A stretch of DNA of 64,000 bases from Bacillota bacterium (GTDB taxonomy: Bacteria > Bacillota > Desulfotomaculia > Desulfotomaculales > Ammonificaceae): assembly GCA_040755295.1 (NCBI GenBank), contig JBFMBK010000005.1, forward strand, positions 95,330-159,329. The letters run 5' to 3'. Positions 34,089-42,792 of this stretch are shown piece after piece (position 1 is the stretch's first letter; each line of letters opens with the position of its first letter). The notes beneath the pieces were generated by a model. It had not been told where the DNA came from, ran no database searches, and worked only from the letters and a program-made list of their open reading frames with translations. Made by a program: the position numbers and the translations under genes.

Positions 34089-35966
34089 TTATAAAACCTT
34101 GACGGATTTGAAGGTGCATTTTTCAAAACAGACGCCGCAGCCGATGCATTTTTCGGGGTCGATGATATGGGGCATCTTGCGTTCCCCCGTGATCGCCCCT
34201 ACAGGGCAGTTTTTACGGCACAGCCCGCAGCCTTTGCACTTTTCGGGGTCGATCTCATGCCGGACCAACCCCCGGCATTTCCGGGCCGGGCAGCGGCGCT
34301 TATAAACGTGTTCTACATACTCGTGCCGGAAGTACTTAAGTGTGGTCAGGACCGGATTGGGCGCCGTTTGTCCTAAGCCGCAAAGAGAGCCTTTCTTAAT
34401 CGAAAGCGCCAGTTCTTCGAGCAGTTCAATATCTTCCGGACGGCCGTTCCCGGAACAAATGTCTTCGACAATCCTGTGCATCTGGCGGATACCCAGCCGG
34501 CACGGCGCGCATTTTCCGCAGGACTCGTTCCTGGTGAATTCGAGGAAATACCGGGCGATATCGACCATGCAGGTTTCTTCGTCCAAGACCACCATACCGC
34601 CGGACCCCATGATCGAGCCGGCTTCGGCCAGTCTGTCGTAATCCACCGGCAGGTCGAGTAAGTCCGCAGGAATACATCCGCCTGAAGGCCCGCCGGTTTG
34701 AATCGCCTTAATCGTTTTTCCGTCGGGGATGCCGCCGCCGATATCGAAGATAATCTCCCGGAGGGTCGTGCCCATCGGCACCTCAACCAGACCCGAGTTC
34801 TTGACCTTGCCGACGAGGCTGAACACCTTGGTGCCTTTGCTGTTTTCCGTGCCGATACCGGCGTACCATTCGGCGCCGTGGTTGATGATAGACGGAATGT
34901 TGGCCCAGGTTTCCACGTTGTTGATGTCGGTCGGTTTGCCCCAAAGTCCCGATTCCACGGGAAAAGGCGGCCGGGGGCGGGGCATGCCCCTTTTTCCTTC
35001 GATGGAAGCCATCATCGCCGTCTCTTCGCCGCATACGAAAGCGCCCGCGCCTTCCTTCACTTTAACGCGTAAACTGAAGTCCGAGCCCAGGATGTTATCA
35101 CCCAGAACGCCTAACTCTTCAGCCTGCTGGATGGCAAGGCGTATCGTCTTCACGGCAAGGGGGTACTCGGCCCGGACATATATGTAGCCTTCCGCCGGGC
35201 TGACCCCCTGCGATATGGCGTAGGCGCCGATGATTATTCCTTCCAGCACGGAGTGGGGATTGCCTTCCATGATCGAGCGGTCCATGAACGCTCCGGGGTC
35301 GCCCTCATCGCCGTTGCAGATGACGTAACGCATGGAACGGTCTATAACCTTCCGGCAGAAGTCCCACTTCCGACCGGTGGGGAAACCCGCCCCGCCGCGG
35401 CCCCTTAGCCCGGAACGTATTATTTGGTCGATGACCTCTTCCGGGTTCATTGCCAGCACCTTTACGAGGGCCGCGTATCCGCCCCCCGCGATGTAGTCCT
35501 CGATGCTGTTGGGGTCGATCCTGCCGTTATCGCCCAGGACGATCCGCATCTGCCTTGCATAGAACGGAATATCAGCGTAGTGCGCTATCTTCCGGCCGGT
35601 TTCCGGGTCGGTATAAAGCAGCCGTTCGACCGGTTTGTCCTCGATGACGGTGTTCTGAATGATATCGTGTATGTCCTGTTCCCGGTTTTCCCGGCCCACC
35701 CTGTGGTAAAAGATGCTCTGAGGGTCGATGGTCACCACCGGCCCTTTTTCGCAAAAACCGTGACACCCGCTGACCTTAAGCTCAACCTTCGCCCTGAGTC
35801 TGCTTCTGCGGAGTTCCCTGGCCAGCGACCGGGCCAGCTCAACACTTCCGTTGGCCCTGCACCCCGTACCGCCGCAAACCGTGATTCTAAGCTGATTGGA
35901 ATCACGTTGCGCCCGTATATCTTCGCGAAGGGTTTCCAGCGCTTTAATCGATGTGATTCTTTTCAT
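34089..35966 (-). CDS. NuoF-like diaphorase subunit (HydB/FdhB type)
   Basis: A 625-residue flavoprotein: N-terminal thioredoxin-like [2Fe-2S] domain (CGGTGCRANGS...SGCHGFCEKGP), FMN/NADH-binding NuoF core (GRGGAGFPTGRKWDF, CNGDEGDPGAFMDRS), a [4Fe-4S] site (ESCGKCAPCRLG and SLCGLGQ), and a C-terminal two-cluster ferredoxin (CKGCGLCRKNCP, CIGCGVCFEKC). This architecture is shared by electron-bifurcating hydrogenases and formate dehydrogenases. The start is probably the ATG at 35966 or two codons earlier, overlapping the NuoE-like gene by about 23 bp. Confidence 0.93.
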   Translation of the reverse strand: MKRITSIKALETLREDIRAQRDSNQLRITVCGGTGCRANGSVELARSLARELRRSRLRAKVELKVSGCHGFCEKGPVVTIDPQSIFYHRVGRENREQDIHDIIQNTVIEDKPVERLLYTDPETGRKIAHYADIPFYARQMRIVLGDNGRIDPNSIEDYIAGGGYAALVKVLAMNPEEVIDQIIRSGLRGRGGAGFPTGRKWDFCRKVIDRSMRYVICNGDEGDPGAFMDRSIMEGNPHSVLEGIIIGAYAISQGVSPAEGYIYVRAEYPLAVKTIRLAIQQAEELGVLGDNILGSDFSLRVKVKEGAGAFVCGEETAMMASIEGKRGMPRPRPPFPVESGLWGKPTDINNVETWANIPSIINHGAEWYAGIGTENSKGTKVFSLVGKVKNSGLVEVPMGTTLREIIFDIGGGIPDGKTIKAIQTGGPSGGCIPADLLDLPVDYDRLAEAGSIMGSGGMVVLDEETCMVDIARYFLEFTRNESCGKCAPCRLGIRQMHRIVEDICSGNGRPEDIELLEELALSIKKGSLCGLGQTAPNPVLTTLKYFRHEYVEHVYKRRCPARKCRGLVRHEIDPEKCKGCGLCRKNCPVGAITGERKMPHIIDPEKCIGCGVCFEKCTFKSVKVL

Positions 35967-36585
35967 AATCATACCCATCGGCGGCGTGCTTCCTGCCGGC
36001 TGCGGAATAGATAAATGGCCTGTCCAAGCCCGTGATCGTGCCGGACGGTCTTCCCAGCCGGCCGAAATCCACCGGCATCTTAAAGATTCTCTTAATTCTC
36101 AAAATCCTCTTCAGCGGTTTGCTGTCCAGTGAATTCAATGCAAGTTCCGTTATTTTCGATGGGGCCATACCGCCATAGATCTTGTCATCCACCACCACTA
36201 CCGGGGCCAGTGAACATGATCCTACACAGGCCACGCGTTCCAGGCTGAACATGCCGTCCGGGGTGGTTTCGCCGGGCTTTATCACAAGCTCTTTCTTCAT
36301 CGCGTCCATTATGGCCTTTCCCCCGCGCACATGACACGCGGTTCCCTGGCAGACCTTGACCTTATGCTTGCCCTGGCATGTAAGATGGAACTGGGCATAG
36401 AAGGTCGCCACGCCGTAAGCCGTACTCGGCGGGAGGCCCAGGTGATCGGCCACCGCAAGGAGCACCTCGCGGGACAGGTAACCGAAGGCTTCCTGGGCTT
36501 CCTGGATGATGGGTATAAGTAAACTGCGGCTTTTCTCATGGCGGGAGAGTATCTCGTGTAATAACTCCTGACTTTGAGTGTCCAT
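35944..36585 (-). CDS. NuoE-like [2Fe-2S] subunit with a C-terminal extension
   Basis: Residues 1-155 form a standard NuoE/HydC thioredoxin-like ferredoxin, with cysteines in CQGTACHVRGG and ACVGSCSLAPVV. A tail of about 58 residues follows (RILRIKRIFKMPVDFGRLGR onward), basic then polar, that is not typical for the family and overlaps the start of the next gene. GGGAGGGACGGG precedes the ATG. First gene of the formate dehydrogenase operon. The tail could be real or result from loss of the original stop codon. Confidence 0.9.
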   Translation of the reverse strand: MDTQSQELLHEILSRHEKSRSLLIPIIQEAQEAFGYLSREVLLAVADHLGLPPSTAYGVATFYAQFHLTCQGKHKVKVCQGTACHVRGGKAIMDAMKKELVIKPGETTPDGMFSLERVACVGSCSLAPVVVVDDKIYGGMAPSKITELALNSLDSKPLKRILRIKRIFKMPVDFGRLGRPSGTITGLDRPFIYSAAGRKHAADGYDYEKNHID

Positions 36586-36842
36586 TCCCGTCCCTCCCTG
36601 AACTTGTCGGCGTGCAGTCCCTTTATTACGGGCGAGCGAAAGGGTAGTTAAATCTTTTTCCCGCTACCCATCTGTTTATACACGTACATTTCGTCATTTA
36701 TCGCCTTATCTCCTCTTTTTACGACAAAATGTTTGATTCTCAATTGCTGACCATTTAACGAATAAATAAGAATACCAATGATTAGCACTTAATTAGGTGG
36801 TTGCGGTAATTAGTTAATGTGATTGCAAACGGGCTCCTATGC

Positions 36843-36871
36843 TTGACACTACTCCCTTCCAGCCGTATACT
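36843..36871 (+). promoter_or_regulatory. Sigma-A promoter of the antitoxin-toxin pair
   Basis: TTGACA (36843-36848), 17-bp spacer, TATACT (36866-36871), about 100 bp upstream of the antitoxin ATG. The rest of 36586-36968 is AT-rich with no gene; the formate dehydrogenase promoter must lie here on the other strand but was not pinpointed. Confidence 0.75.
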
Positions 36872-36968
36872 AACGACAATAATTGACAGGAAAGGTTTGA
36901 AAACGTGACAGGTAAAGGGTCTTTGCTGGATCGGGCGCGTGTGCCTCATCGGAATTGAAGGTTTACTT

Positions 36969-37178
36969 ATGGAAATATGTATTGATGAAAGTAAGCTCAA
37001 GGAATTAATGAAACAGGCCTTGGTAGAGGTACTCGAAGATCGTAGAGAGGTAATCTACGAAATACTATCCGAGGCGATCGAGGATATCGCATTGGCTCAT
37101 GCCATCAAGGATGAAGAGGCTACCGAATCGGTAGATAAACAGAAGATACTGGATATTCTCCAGGGCGGTCAGGGATGA
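36969..37178 (+). CDS. Antitoxin of a RelBE/ParDE-type pair
   Basis: A 69-residue acidic, all-helical protein (MEICIDESKLKELMKQALVE onward) ending in KQKILDILQGGQG. The stop overlaps the ATG of a RelE-like toxin remnant by 4 bp (ATGA), the standard operon geometry. AAGG lies upstream of ATG 36969. The toxin is broken, so this antitoxin is probably orphaned. Confidence 0.7.
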   Translation: MEICIDESKLKELMKQALVEVLEDRREVIYEILSEAIEDIALAHAIKDEEATESVDKQKILDILQGGQG

Positions 37179-37549
37179 AGGTCGAATTCAAAGCCAGTTT
37201 TACCAGAGACCTGAAGCGAATCAAAGATAAGGGATTCTGAGGCAAGCTCGGAAAGTAGTCGAAGGCGTCGAATCGGTTCAATCTTTTTCTGAGATACCAA
37301 ATCTCAAGAAGCTTAGAGTGGAAGGCCGTTACTTTCGAGTAAGGATCGGTGACTATAAGCCACAATGCCGCATCGGCCTGCCCTTACCAGCCGGTTCTCG
37401 CGGCTCTTCGCCGTCTGCGCCGGAAACTCTTTCTTCGCTTCGCTGCAAAGGCGTGTGGTAGCAGGCGCATTAAGGAAGGCGTAACAGTCCGCTACCCACT
37501 TGGCGTAGAAAAGGAATATACTGGGGTTTACATCGAATCTTTTCGCTGA
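37175..37549 (+). pseudogene. RelE/ParE-type toxin, disrupted
   Basis: Begins MKVEFKASFTRDLKRIKDKG, then hits a TGA at about 37238. After a one-base shift the family sequence continues: LRQARKVVEGVESVQSFSEI, PNLKKLRVEGRYFRVRIGDY. It is broken a second time by a 92-bp insertion after codons for PQCRI. Downstream of the insertion the frame resumes with KEGVTVRYPLG and ends at the TGA of 37547-37549. The -NLKKL- and -YFRVRIGDY- motifs identify the mRNA-interferase fold. Two independent lesions make activity unlikely. Confidence 0.75.
37374..37470. mobile_element. 92-bp insertion with 5-bp target duplication
   Basis: The toxin remnant is interrupted by a GC-rich 92-bp segment flanked by a direct repeat CGCAT (37369-37373 and 37466-37470). 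Its ends are imperfect inverted repeats (CCTGCCCTTACCA near the left, TGGTAGCAGG at the right), and the interior can fold. This is a small non-autonomous element unrelated to the CCCAGCACTCAA MITE. Just downstream, 37590-37671 holds a 26-codon frame (MAIYDKPVRLFSAG...) that looks like another gene remnant. Confidence 0.6.
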
Positions 37550-37703
37550 AGAAACCCTTCTTGGGTAAAGAATATGAAAAGGGTGATTTGATGGCTATTT
37601 ATGACAAGCCAGTGCGACTGTTTTCAGCCGGCTTTAGCCGGTGGTCGTTGAGTATATTAATTATGTTATAAATATGGATTACAGCGTAAGAGGAGAGAGG
37701 ATT

Positions 37704-38069
37704 ATGAAAATTGACTGCTATCTATCTCCGGACTGCGGTTCGGAAGAAGCTTTGCGCGAAAATATCACCCGTGCGTTGGCCATTGAAAAGGTCGAAGCGG
37801 AGGTGAATTTTCACAGGATTGATGACGAAAAGGCTGTGGCTCTTGGACTGACAGGATCGCCTTCGGTATTTATTAACGAAAAGGAACTACAGCCTCAGGG
37901 GTCGGCCAGGTTTTCCTGAAGGATGTTCAGCAATGGGTCTGGAAGGCTCACTAATGTACCCACAGTGGAAACGATTCAAGCGGCAATTAAAGACATTGAA
38001 ATTCGCAAATGTCCCCATCTGTTAAAGGTCTGCATTAGAAGTCTCATGCGGCTGCAACGCCCCGGTTGA
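37704..38069 (+). CDS. Thioredoxin-like protein, probable selenoprotein (in-frame TGA)
   Basis: From ATG 37704 (AGGAGAGAGG upstream), 71 codons encode a small thioredoxin-fold protein: MKIDCYLSPDCGSEEALREN, then GLTGSPSVFINEKELQP and GSARFS. A TGA (37917-37919) follows, but the same frame continues with RMFSNGSGRLTNVPTVETIQ and AAIKDIE up to a TGA at 38067. In the thioredoxin-like family with the pattern GSPTV..DG.D..P...GLSCRVY...PTVE, a Cys sits exactly at the TGA, so the codon probably encodes selenocysteine (U72). A hairpin with an apical GGGT lies just after the TGA. If the TGA stops translation, the protein lacks its C-terminal helix. The last 25 residues are unusual. Confidence 0.65.
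37917..37946 (+). promoter_or_regulatory. Candidate bacterial SECIS hairpin
   Basis: After the in-frame TGA, TTCAG (37926-37930) can pair with CTGGA (37939-37943) around the loop CAATGGGT. The GGTCTG string begins 17 nt after the TGA, close in sequence and distance to the GGTCT apical loop of Escherichia coli fdhF. The stem is short (5 bp with one G-T pair), so this is suggestive only. Confidence 0.45.
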
Positions 38070-38171
38070 GGATGGAACGTCCTTGTTATCGTTAAAAACT
38101 TGTGCTATCATCGTTAACTAAACGGATTTACTTTTAGAAAATTCTATATCAGGTTTTCAGAGGTGGGGAAG

Positions 38172-38975
38172 ATGAGTAGGAAGAAAATAAAGAGACAGGA
38201 GCCGAAGCCTGTGAGCAGGGCGCTTGTCGGCGGTATTCTGGTTTTCTGTTTCGCGCTTCTGGCCACGGTCGGTTACGGCGCATACAAGCAGGAAATGGCC
38301 GATCAGCGTGTGGCGCAAACAACACCGGCGGGCGATACCGCAAAGCAGTCGGACAGCGGGCAGGATAAGCCCGCGGCGGACGGGAATTCGACCGCGAAGG
38401 AAGAAGTGTATAATGATACCAACGCGACGGAAGGCGGCGGGGAAAAGGAGAGCCCGGAACAGACCCCGTCAACGGCCGTAAACGAGGGGACCACTACAAC
38501 GAAGGAGGATAACATGGATCAGACCGAGAGCAGCACGGCAAATACGGAAACCGAACGCGTGACTATTTCCACTGCCAAGGGCGAAATCGAGCTGGAGCTG
38601 TATCCGAAGCTTATGCCGATCACGGTGGCGAATTTTGAGAAGCTTATCAGCCAGAAGTTTTACGATGGATTGACCTTCCACCGGGTAGAAGACTGGGTCA
38701 TCCAGGGCGGCGATCCGGAAGGCAACGGCACCGGCGGCCCGGGTTGGAGCATCAAGCTCGAAACCAGCCCCGCGCTTAAGAACGTAAGGGGGGCGCTGGC
38801 CATGGCGCGTTCGCGCGACCCGAATTCCGCGGGATCGCAGTTCTATATTTTAAAGACCGACGCGACGTGGCTTGACGGCCAATACGCCGTTTTCGGGAAA
38901 GTAACCAAAGGGATGGATATCGTAGACAAGATTGCGATCGGCGATAAGATGCAGCAGGTGCAGCTGGAAAAGTAA
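38172..38975 (+). CDS. Membrane-anchored cyclophilin-type peptidyl-prolyl isomerase
   Basis: 267 residues. A transmembrane anchor (ALVGGILVFCFALLATVGYGA) is followed by about 75 low-complexity Thr/Ser/Glu-rich residues and a C-terminal cyclophilin domain (FYDGLTFHRVEDWVIQGGDP, GALAMARSRDPNSAGSQFYI, GQYAVFGKVTKGMDIVDKI). It assists folding of exported proteins outside the membrane. ATG 38172 is better spaced from GAGGTGGGG than GTG 38163. Confidence 0.92.
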   Translation: MSRKKIKRQEPKPVSRALVGGILVFCFALLATVGYGAYKQEMADQRVAQTTPAGDTAKQSDSGQDKPAADGNSTAKEEVYNDTNATEGGGEKESPEQTPSTAVNEGTTTTKEDNMDQTESSTANTETERVTISTAKGEIELELYPKLMPITVANFEKLISQKFYDGLTFHRVEDWVIQGGDPEGNGTGGPGWSIKLETSPALKNVRGALAMARSRDPNSAGSQFYILKTDATWLDGQYAVFGKVTKGMDIVDKIAIGDKMQQVQLEK

Positions 38976-39004
38976 ACGGCGCTTGATTCCTTTTAAAAAA
39001 GAGA

Positions 39005-39039
39005 AGCGGACGGGCAAGAACGACGTCCGCTTTATATTT
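39005..39039 (+). terminator. Terminator after cyclophilin gene
   Basis: AGCGGACG (39005-39012) pairs with CGTCCGCT (39024-39031), followed by a T-rich stretch. It may also serve the convergent permease gene. Confidence 0.75.
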
Positions 39040-39083
39040 CCCAGGCTTTATATTTGGTTCTTGTTCGTCCGGGTCAGGCCTTA

Positions 39084-40298
39084 TTATTCAAAACGCAAGG
39101 CCTCGATGGGGTCGGCGTTGGCGGCCTTACGGGCCGGATAATAACCGAAGAAGATGCCCACCAGGGCGGCAAAACCGATGGACAGCAAAACAGAACCGGG
39201 TGAAATCACCGTGGACCAGCCCGCCACCCGGGAGACGACTTTGCTCCCGGCAATCCCGAAACCCATGCCAAGGAAACCTCCGGCAAGGCTGAGCACGAGG
39301 GCTTCGATCAGGAACTGTCCCAGGATGGCGCCGCCGGTGGCTCCTACAGCCATACGGATGCCGATTTCTTTGGTGCGCTCGGTCACCGATACCAGCATGA
39401 TGTTCATGATCCCGATGCCGCCGACCAGTAAAGACACCGCCGCCACGCTGGCCAGCAGAAGGGTCAGGATTTTGGTCGTATCGGCGACGGTCTCCATGAC
39501 GGCGGTCATGTTCTGCACGCTGAAGTCGTCATCCTGTTGGTCTCCGAGACGGTGCCTTTGTCTTAAGAGCTGGGTAACCTCGTCCTGAACCGTTGCCAGG
39601 CTCATCTCATCGCGGGCCTGGACGTTAATCAGCCGGACGGACCTGTCACCCGAGAAGCGCACCTGTGCTGTTGTAACGGGTATGTAGACGGTGTCGTCCT
39701 GATCGGCCCCCCCTATGCCGCTCCCCTGAGGAGCAATAACACCGACAACCGTAAAATCAAGGTTGTTCAGGTGGACGGAAGCCCCGATCGGGTTGGACCC
39801 GGGAGAGAAAAGGCTGTCGACGACCGTGGGGCCCAGGACGGCCACCAGGGCCGCCCGGTCGACATCGTCGTCGGTAAAAAAGGAACCTGATTCTACAGCC
39901 AGGTTTCTGATAGCTTTGTAGGAACCGGTTGTCCCTACCGCGGTTGTCGTCCACGTCTGGCTGCCGGCCACGGCGGTGACTCTCTGACTCAATTCCGGCG
40001 CCACGTTTTCAACCAGGGGCAGGTCTGCTATCGCCCGGTTATCGTCGAGGGTGAGGCTGTTGACAGACCCGCCTGCGCCGCGGACGGCGCCGAGTGCCAT
40101 CCCCGGCCTGACAACCAGGAGGTTGGAACCCATGCTGGCGATTCGGGAAGTAATCTGCTTTGAAGCCCCTTGACCCACGCTGATCATGATGATTACGGCC
40201 GACACGCCGATGATGATGCCCAGCATGGTCAACAGGGAACGCATTTTGTTGGTAAGGAGTCCTCGCCAGGCGACCGTGAATGCTGAACGGAGGTTCAT
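39084..40298 (-). CDS. MacB-type ABC transporter permease
   Basis: 404 residues with one N-terminal transmembrane helix (MLGIIIGVSAVIIMISVGQG), a large extracytoplasmic MacB periplasmic core domain, and three C-terminal helices (FtsX domain: SLLVGGIGIMNIMLVSVTER, IGIRMAVGATGGAILGQFLI). Exports peptides, lipids or drugs with the ATPase. Its start overlaps the ATPase end by 4 bp. Confidence 0.92.
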   Translation of the reverse strand: MNLRSAFTVAWRGLLTNKMRSLLTMLGIIIGVSAVIIMISVGQGASKQITSRIASMGSNLLVVRPGMALGAVRGAGGSVNSLTLDDNRAIADLPLVENVAPELSQRVTAVAGSQTWTTTAVGTTGSYKAIRNLAVESGSFFTDDDVDRAALVAVLGPTVVDSLFSPGSNPIGASVHLNNLDFTVVGVIAPQGSGIGGADQDDTVYIPVTTAQVRFSGDRSVRLINVQARDEMSLATVQDEVTQLLRQRHRLGDQQDDDFSVQNMTAVMETVADTTKILTLLLASVAAVSLLVGGIGIMNIMLVSVTERTKEIGIRMAVGATGGAILGQFLIEALVLSLAGGFLGMGFGIAGSKVVSRVAGWSTVISPGSVLLSIGFAALVGIFFGYYPARKAANADPIEALRFE

Positions 40299-41044
40299 AT
40301 AACACCTTCTTCCCGCGGCATGGCCGACAGCTCTTGTTCCGCCGATCGCGGTTGTTCGATGATACCGTCATCAACCACCGTACCGTCTCGCAGGCGTACG
40401 ACCCTCTGGCAATACTCCGCGATATCGTGTTCGTGGGTGACGATAATAATGGTGATTCCCCGTTCGGCGTGAAGACGCTGCAGCAGGGCCATAACCTCGA
40501 TGCTGGTTATGGTATCGAGGGCTCCGGTTGGTTCGTCAAGCAGTATTATCGCCGGCTCGTTGATCAGGGCGCGGGCGATCGCGACCCGCTGCTGTTGACC
40601 TCCCGAAAGCTGGGTGGGCAGGTGCGACTCTCTTCCCTGTAATCCTACCTGCTGCAGCGCGCTCCGGGCCCTGGTGATCATTTCCTTCCTCGGAACGCCG
40701 GTGTAGACCAACGGAAGGCATACATTTTCCCATGCCGCGGTGTTTTTTAGAAGATTAAAACTCTGGAACACAAAGCCGATCTGACGATTGCGGATATAGG
40801 CCAGACTATCCCGGTCCAACAGGCTTACATCACGGCCGTTCAATAAATAACGGCCGCTTGTAGGGCGGTCGAGACACCCCAGGATATGCATGAGGGTTGA
40901 TTTACCCGAACCCGAGGTTCCCATAATTGCCGCCATTTGGCCCGGTTTAACAGTCAGATCTAACTCTTTCAAAGCCGGCACCTTTGTATCACCGGTTATA
41001 TAGATTTTAGTCACTTTGTCGACCTTTATCACAGGATCGGTCAT
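40295..41044 (-). CDS. MacB/LolD-type ABC transporter ATPase
   Basis: 249 residues. Walker A GTSGSGKSTLMHILG, Q-loop FVFQSFNLL, signature LSGGQQQRVAIARAL, Walker B IILLDEPTGALD, and H-loop THEHD. Powers the MacB-type permease encoded directly downstream. A 2-bp gap separates it from the adaptor gene, indicating an operon of adaptor-ATPase-permease. Confidence 0.95.
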   Translation of the reverse strand: MTDPVIKVDKVTKIYITGDTKVPALKELDLTVKPGQMAAIMGTSGSGKSTLMHILGCLDRPTSGRYLLNGRDVSLLDRDSLAYIRNRQIGFVFQSFNLLKNTAAWENVCLPLVYTGVPRKEMITRARSALQQVGLQGRESHLPTQLSGGQQQRVAIARALINEPAIILLDEPTGALDTITSIEVMALLQRLHAERGITIIIVTHEHDIAEYCQRVVRLRDGTVVDDGIIEQPRSAEQELSAMPREEGVI

Positions 41045-41046
41045 GA

Positions 41047-42564
41047 TCAGTCGGGCCTCCCCATCCTGAACATCATCTGCCCTTGTTGCTGTTGCGACCT
41101 GTTGGATGAACCACTGCTTGTCGCACCGCTGGTCGCAGCCCGGTTTCCTGTAGCGGCATTTCCAATGATTACTTGCTCGCCTACCTTTAAACCGCTTTGG
41201 ACCTCCATATTGCGCTCGTCGCTCAAACCGGTGACAACCCGCCGGGCTTCCGGTTGACCGTCCTTTAAGACAAATACCAAAGACATGCCGGTATTCTCCG
41301 GGGTTGGTGCGGTTGTTCCGTCGCTGCGGCTGTCGGACGACTGTGGGGTGTTTTCGCCGTTCCCGCTTGTCGAAGGTGTTCCTTTCACTCGCAAATTACC
41401 GGCTCGCGTTTCGACGCCGGTCGTGCCGGCGGTACGGGCCAGGTTCCGGTTACCGGCGGCAAAGGTTACCGCCGCGCGGGGCACGGTTATTACGCCGTCT
41501 TTTTGCGCCACAATTATCTCAACGCTTGCCGACATGCCGCCTTTAAGGGAAGTGTCGGGATCGATCAGGGATATGATGACGTCGTACAACTGTACATTTG
41601 ATACCGTTGTCGCTTCGGCGGATATGGAAGATACCTTCCCGTTAAAGCTTTTATCCGGAAAGGCGTTTACGGTGAATGTCGCCGGCTGACCGGTCTTGAC
41701 TTTGCCGATATCCGCTTCATTAACCTGAGCTTTTACCTGCAATTCGGGCGTAATCAGGGCGATGAAACTGTTGGCGATGTCATTGTCGTTGCTGCTGTTG
41801 CCGCCGCCGCTGGTGCGTTGGCCGACCTCCCCCCTGACGGCGCTGATGATCCCGTCAAAGGGAGCCCGAAGGTCGGCGGAATCCAAATTGTTCCGGGCGA
41901 GCGTAAGCTCCGCTTCTGCCGAATCGACCTGGGCTTTCGCGGCGGCTATATCTTCCGCGCCGGCGCCCTCTTCAAGCGTTTCCAGGTCCGCTTGCGCCTG
42001 CTGGAGTTTGACGAGGGCGGTATCCCGGTCGGAGATGGATTTATCCAAATCCATCTGGGCCAGCGCCTTTCCGTCAAAAAGGATCTGGTTTCGCTTTAAG
42101 GCGGCTTCCGCGCTATTGTATGCGATCTGAGCCTGGGCCAGACTTGCCTTTGATTGAGCAAGCTGGGAAGCCGTAGGTTCGTCTTGCAACTGGCGCAGCT
42201 TTGCCTCCGCGGAGTTCAAAGCGGCCCGGGCCTTTATCAACTGCACTTCCAGGTCGGCGGTGTCGAGAGAGGCCAGGACTTGTCCGGCCTTCACCCGGTC
42301 GCCGGCTTTAACGTTCACCTTCTTGATTTCGCCGCTGTTCTTGAAGTCCAGACCCGTGCTCTTAACCGCACTGACCATTCCTGTTGCGCTGATGGCGTTG
42401 ATAATACTGCCCTGCATTACAGGCATGGATATGTACCGTGGCTGGTCCTGACGCCCGTGCCACCACCAGTAACCGATCCCGGCCACAATTATCACCAATG
42501 ATCCCAGGAGCAGGAATAATCCTTTGCGCCTGTTTGGGAGTTTTATCTCGGAAACTGCTTCCAT
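41047..42564 (-). CDS. MacA-like membrane fusion protein (HlyD family)
   Basis: 505 residues: N-terminal anchor (GLFLLLGSLVIIVAGIGYWW), a biotinyl-lipoyl-like half-motif (GEIKKVNVKAGDRVKAGQVL), a long coiled-coil hairpin rich in Ala and Gln (about residues 110-225), a second lipoyl half and beta-barrel (DLRAPFDGIISAVRGEVGQR), and a Ser/Gly/Gln-rich C-terminus. Adaptors of this kind link the ABC transporter to an outer component, here presumably the TolC-family protein encoded upstream in the same direction. Confidence 0.92.
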   Translation of the reverse strand: MEAVSEIKLPNRRKGLFLLLGSLVIIVAGIGYWWWHGRQDQPRYISMPVMQGSIINAISATGMVSAVKSTGLDFKNSGEIKKVNVKAGDRVKAGQVLASLDTADLEVQLIKARAALNSAEAKLRQLQDEPTASQLAQSKASLAQAQIAYNSAEAALKRNQILFDGKALAQMDLDKSISDRDTALVKLQQAQADLETLEEGAGAEDIAAAKAQVDSAEAELTLARNNLDSADLRAPFDGIISAVRGEVGQRTSGGGNSSNDNDIANSFIALITPELQVKAQVNEADIGKVKTGQPATFTVNAFPDKSFNGKVSSISAEATTVSNVQLYDVIISLIDPDTSLKGGMSASVEIIVAQKDGVITVPRAAVTFAAGNRNLARTAGTTGVETRAGNLRVKGTPSTSGNGENTPQSSDSRSDGTTAPTPENTGMSLVFVLKDGQPEARRVVTGLSDERNMEVQSGLKVGEQVIIGNAATGNRAATSGATSSGSSNRSQQQQGQMMFRMGRPD

Positions 42565-42792
42565 AACCGACCTCCACTGAAATAGTACTTGGTCCCGGGT
42601 CCAATCCGTCGCTATTCTCGATTATGGCTACTTCCAGCGCTCAGGTTTTAAACTCGCCGTTAAATTGCAGAGGTGCAAGCCGGCTAATAGATACCGTTTC
42701 TTTCACCCGGTGTAATTGCTCACTGAGTGCCGGATGAATCAAGCCCTGAAACCCGTGCCCGAATAGTTAACTTCCGCTGGCGGGTTACCTTC

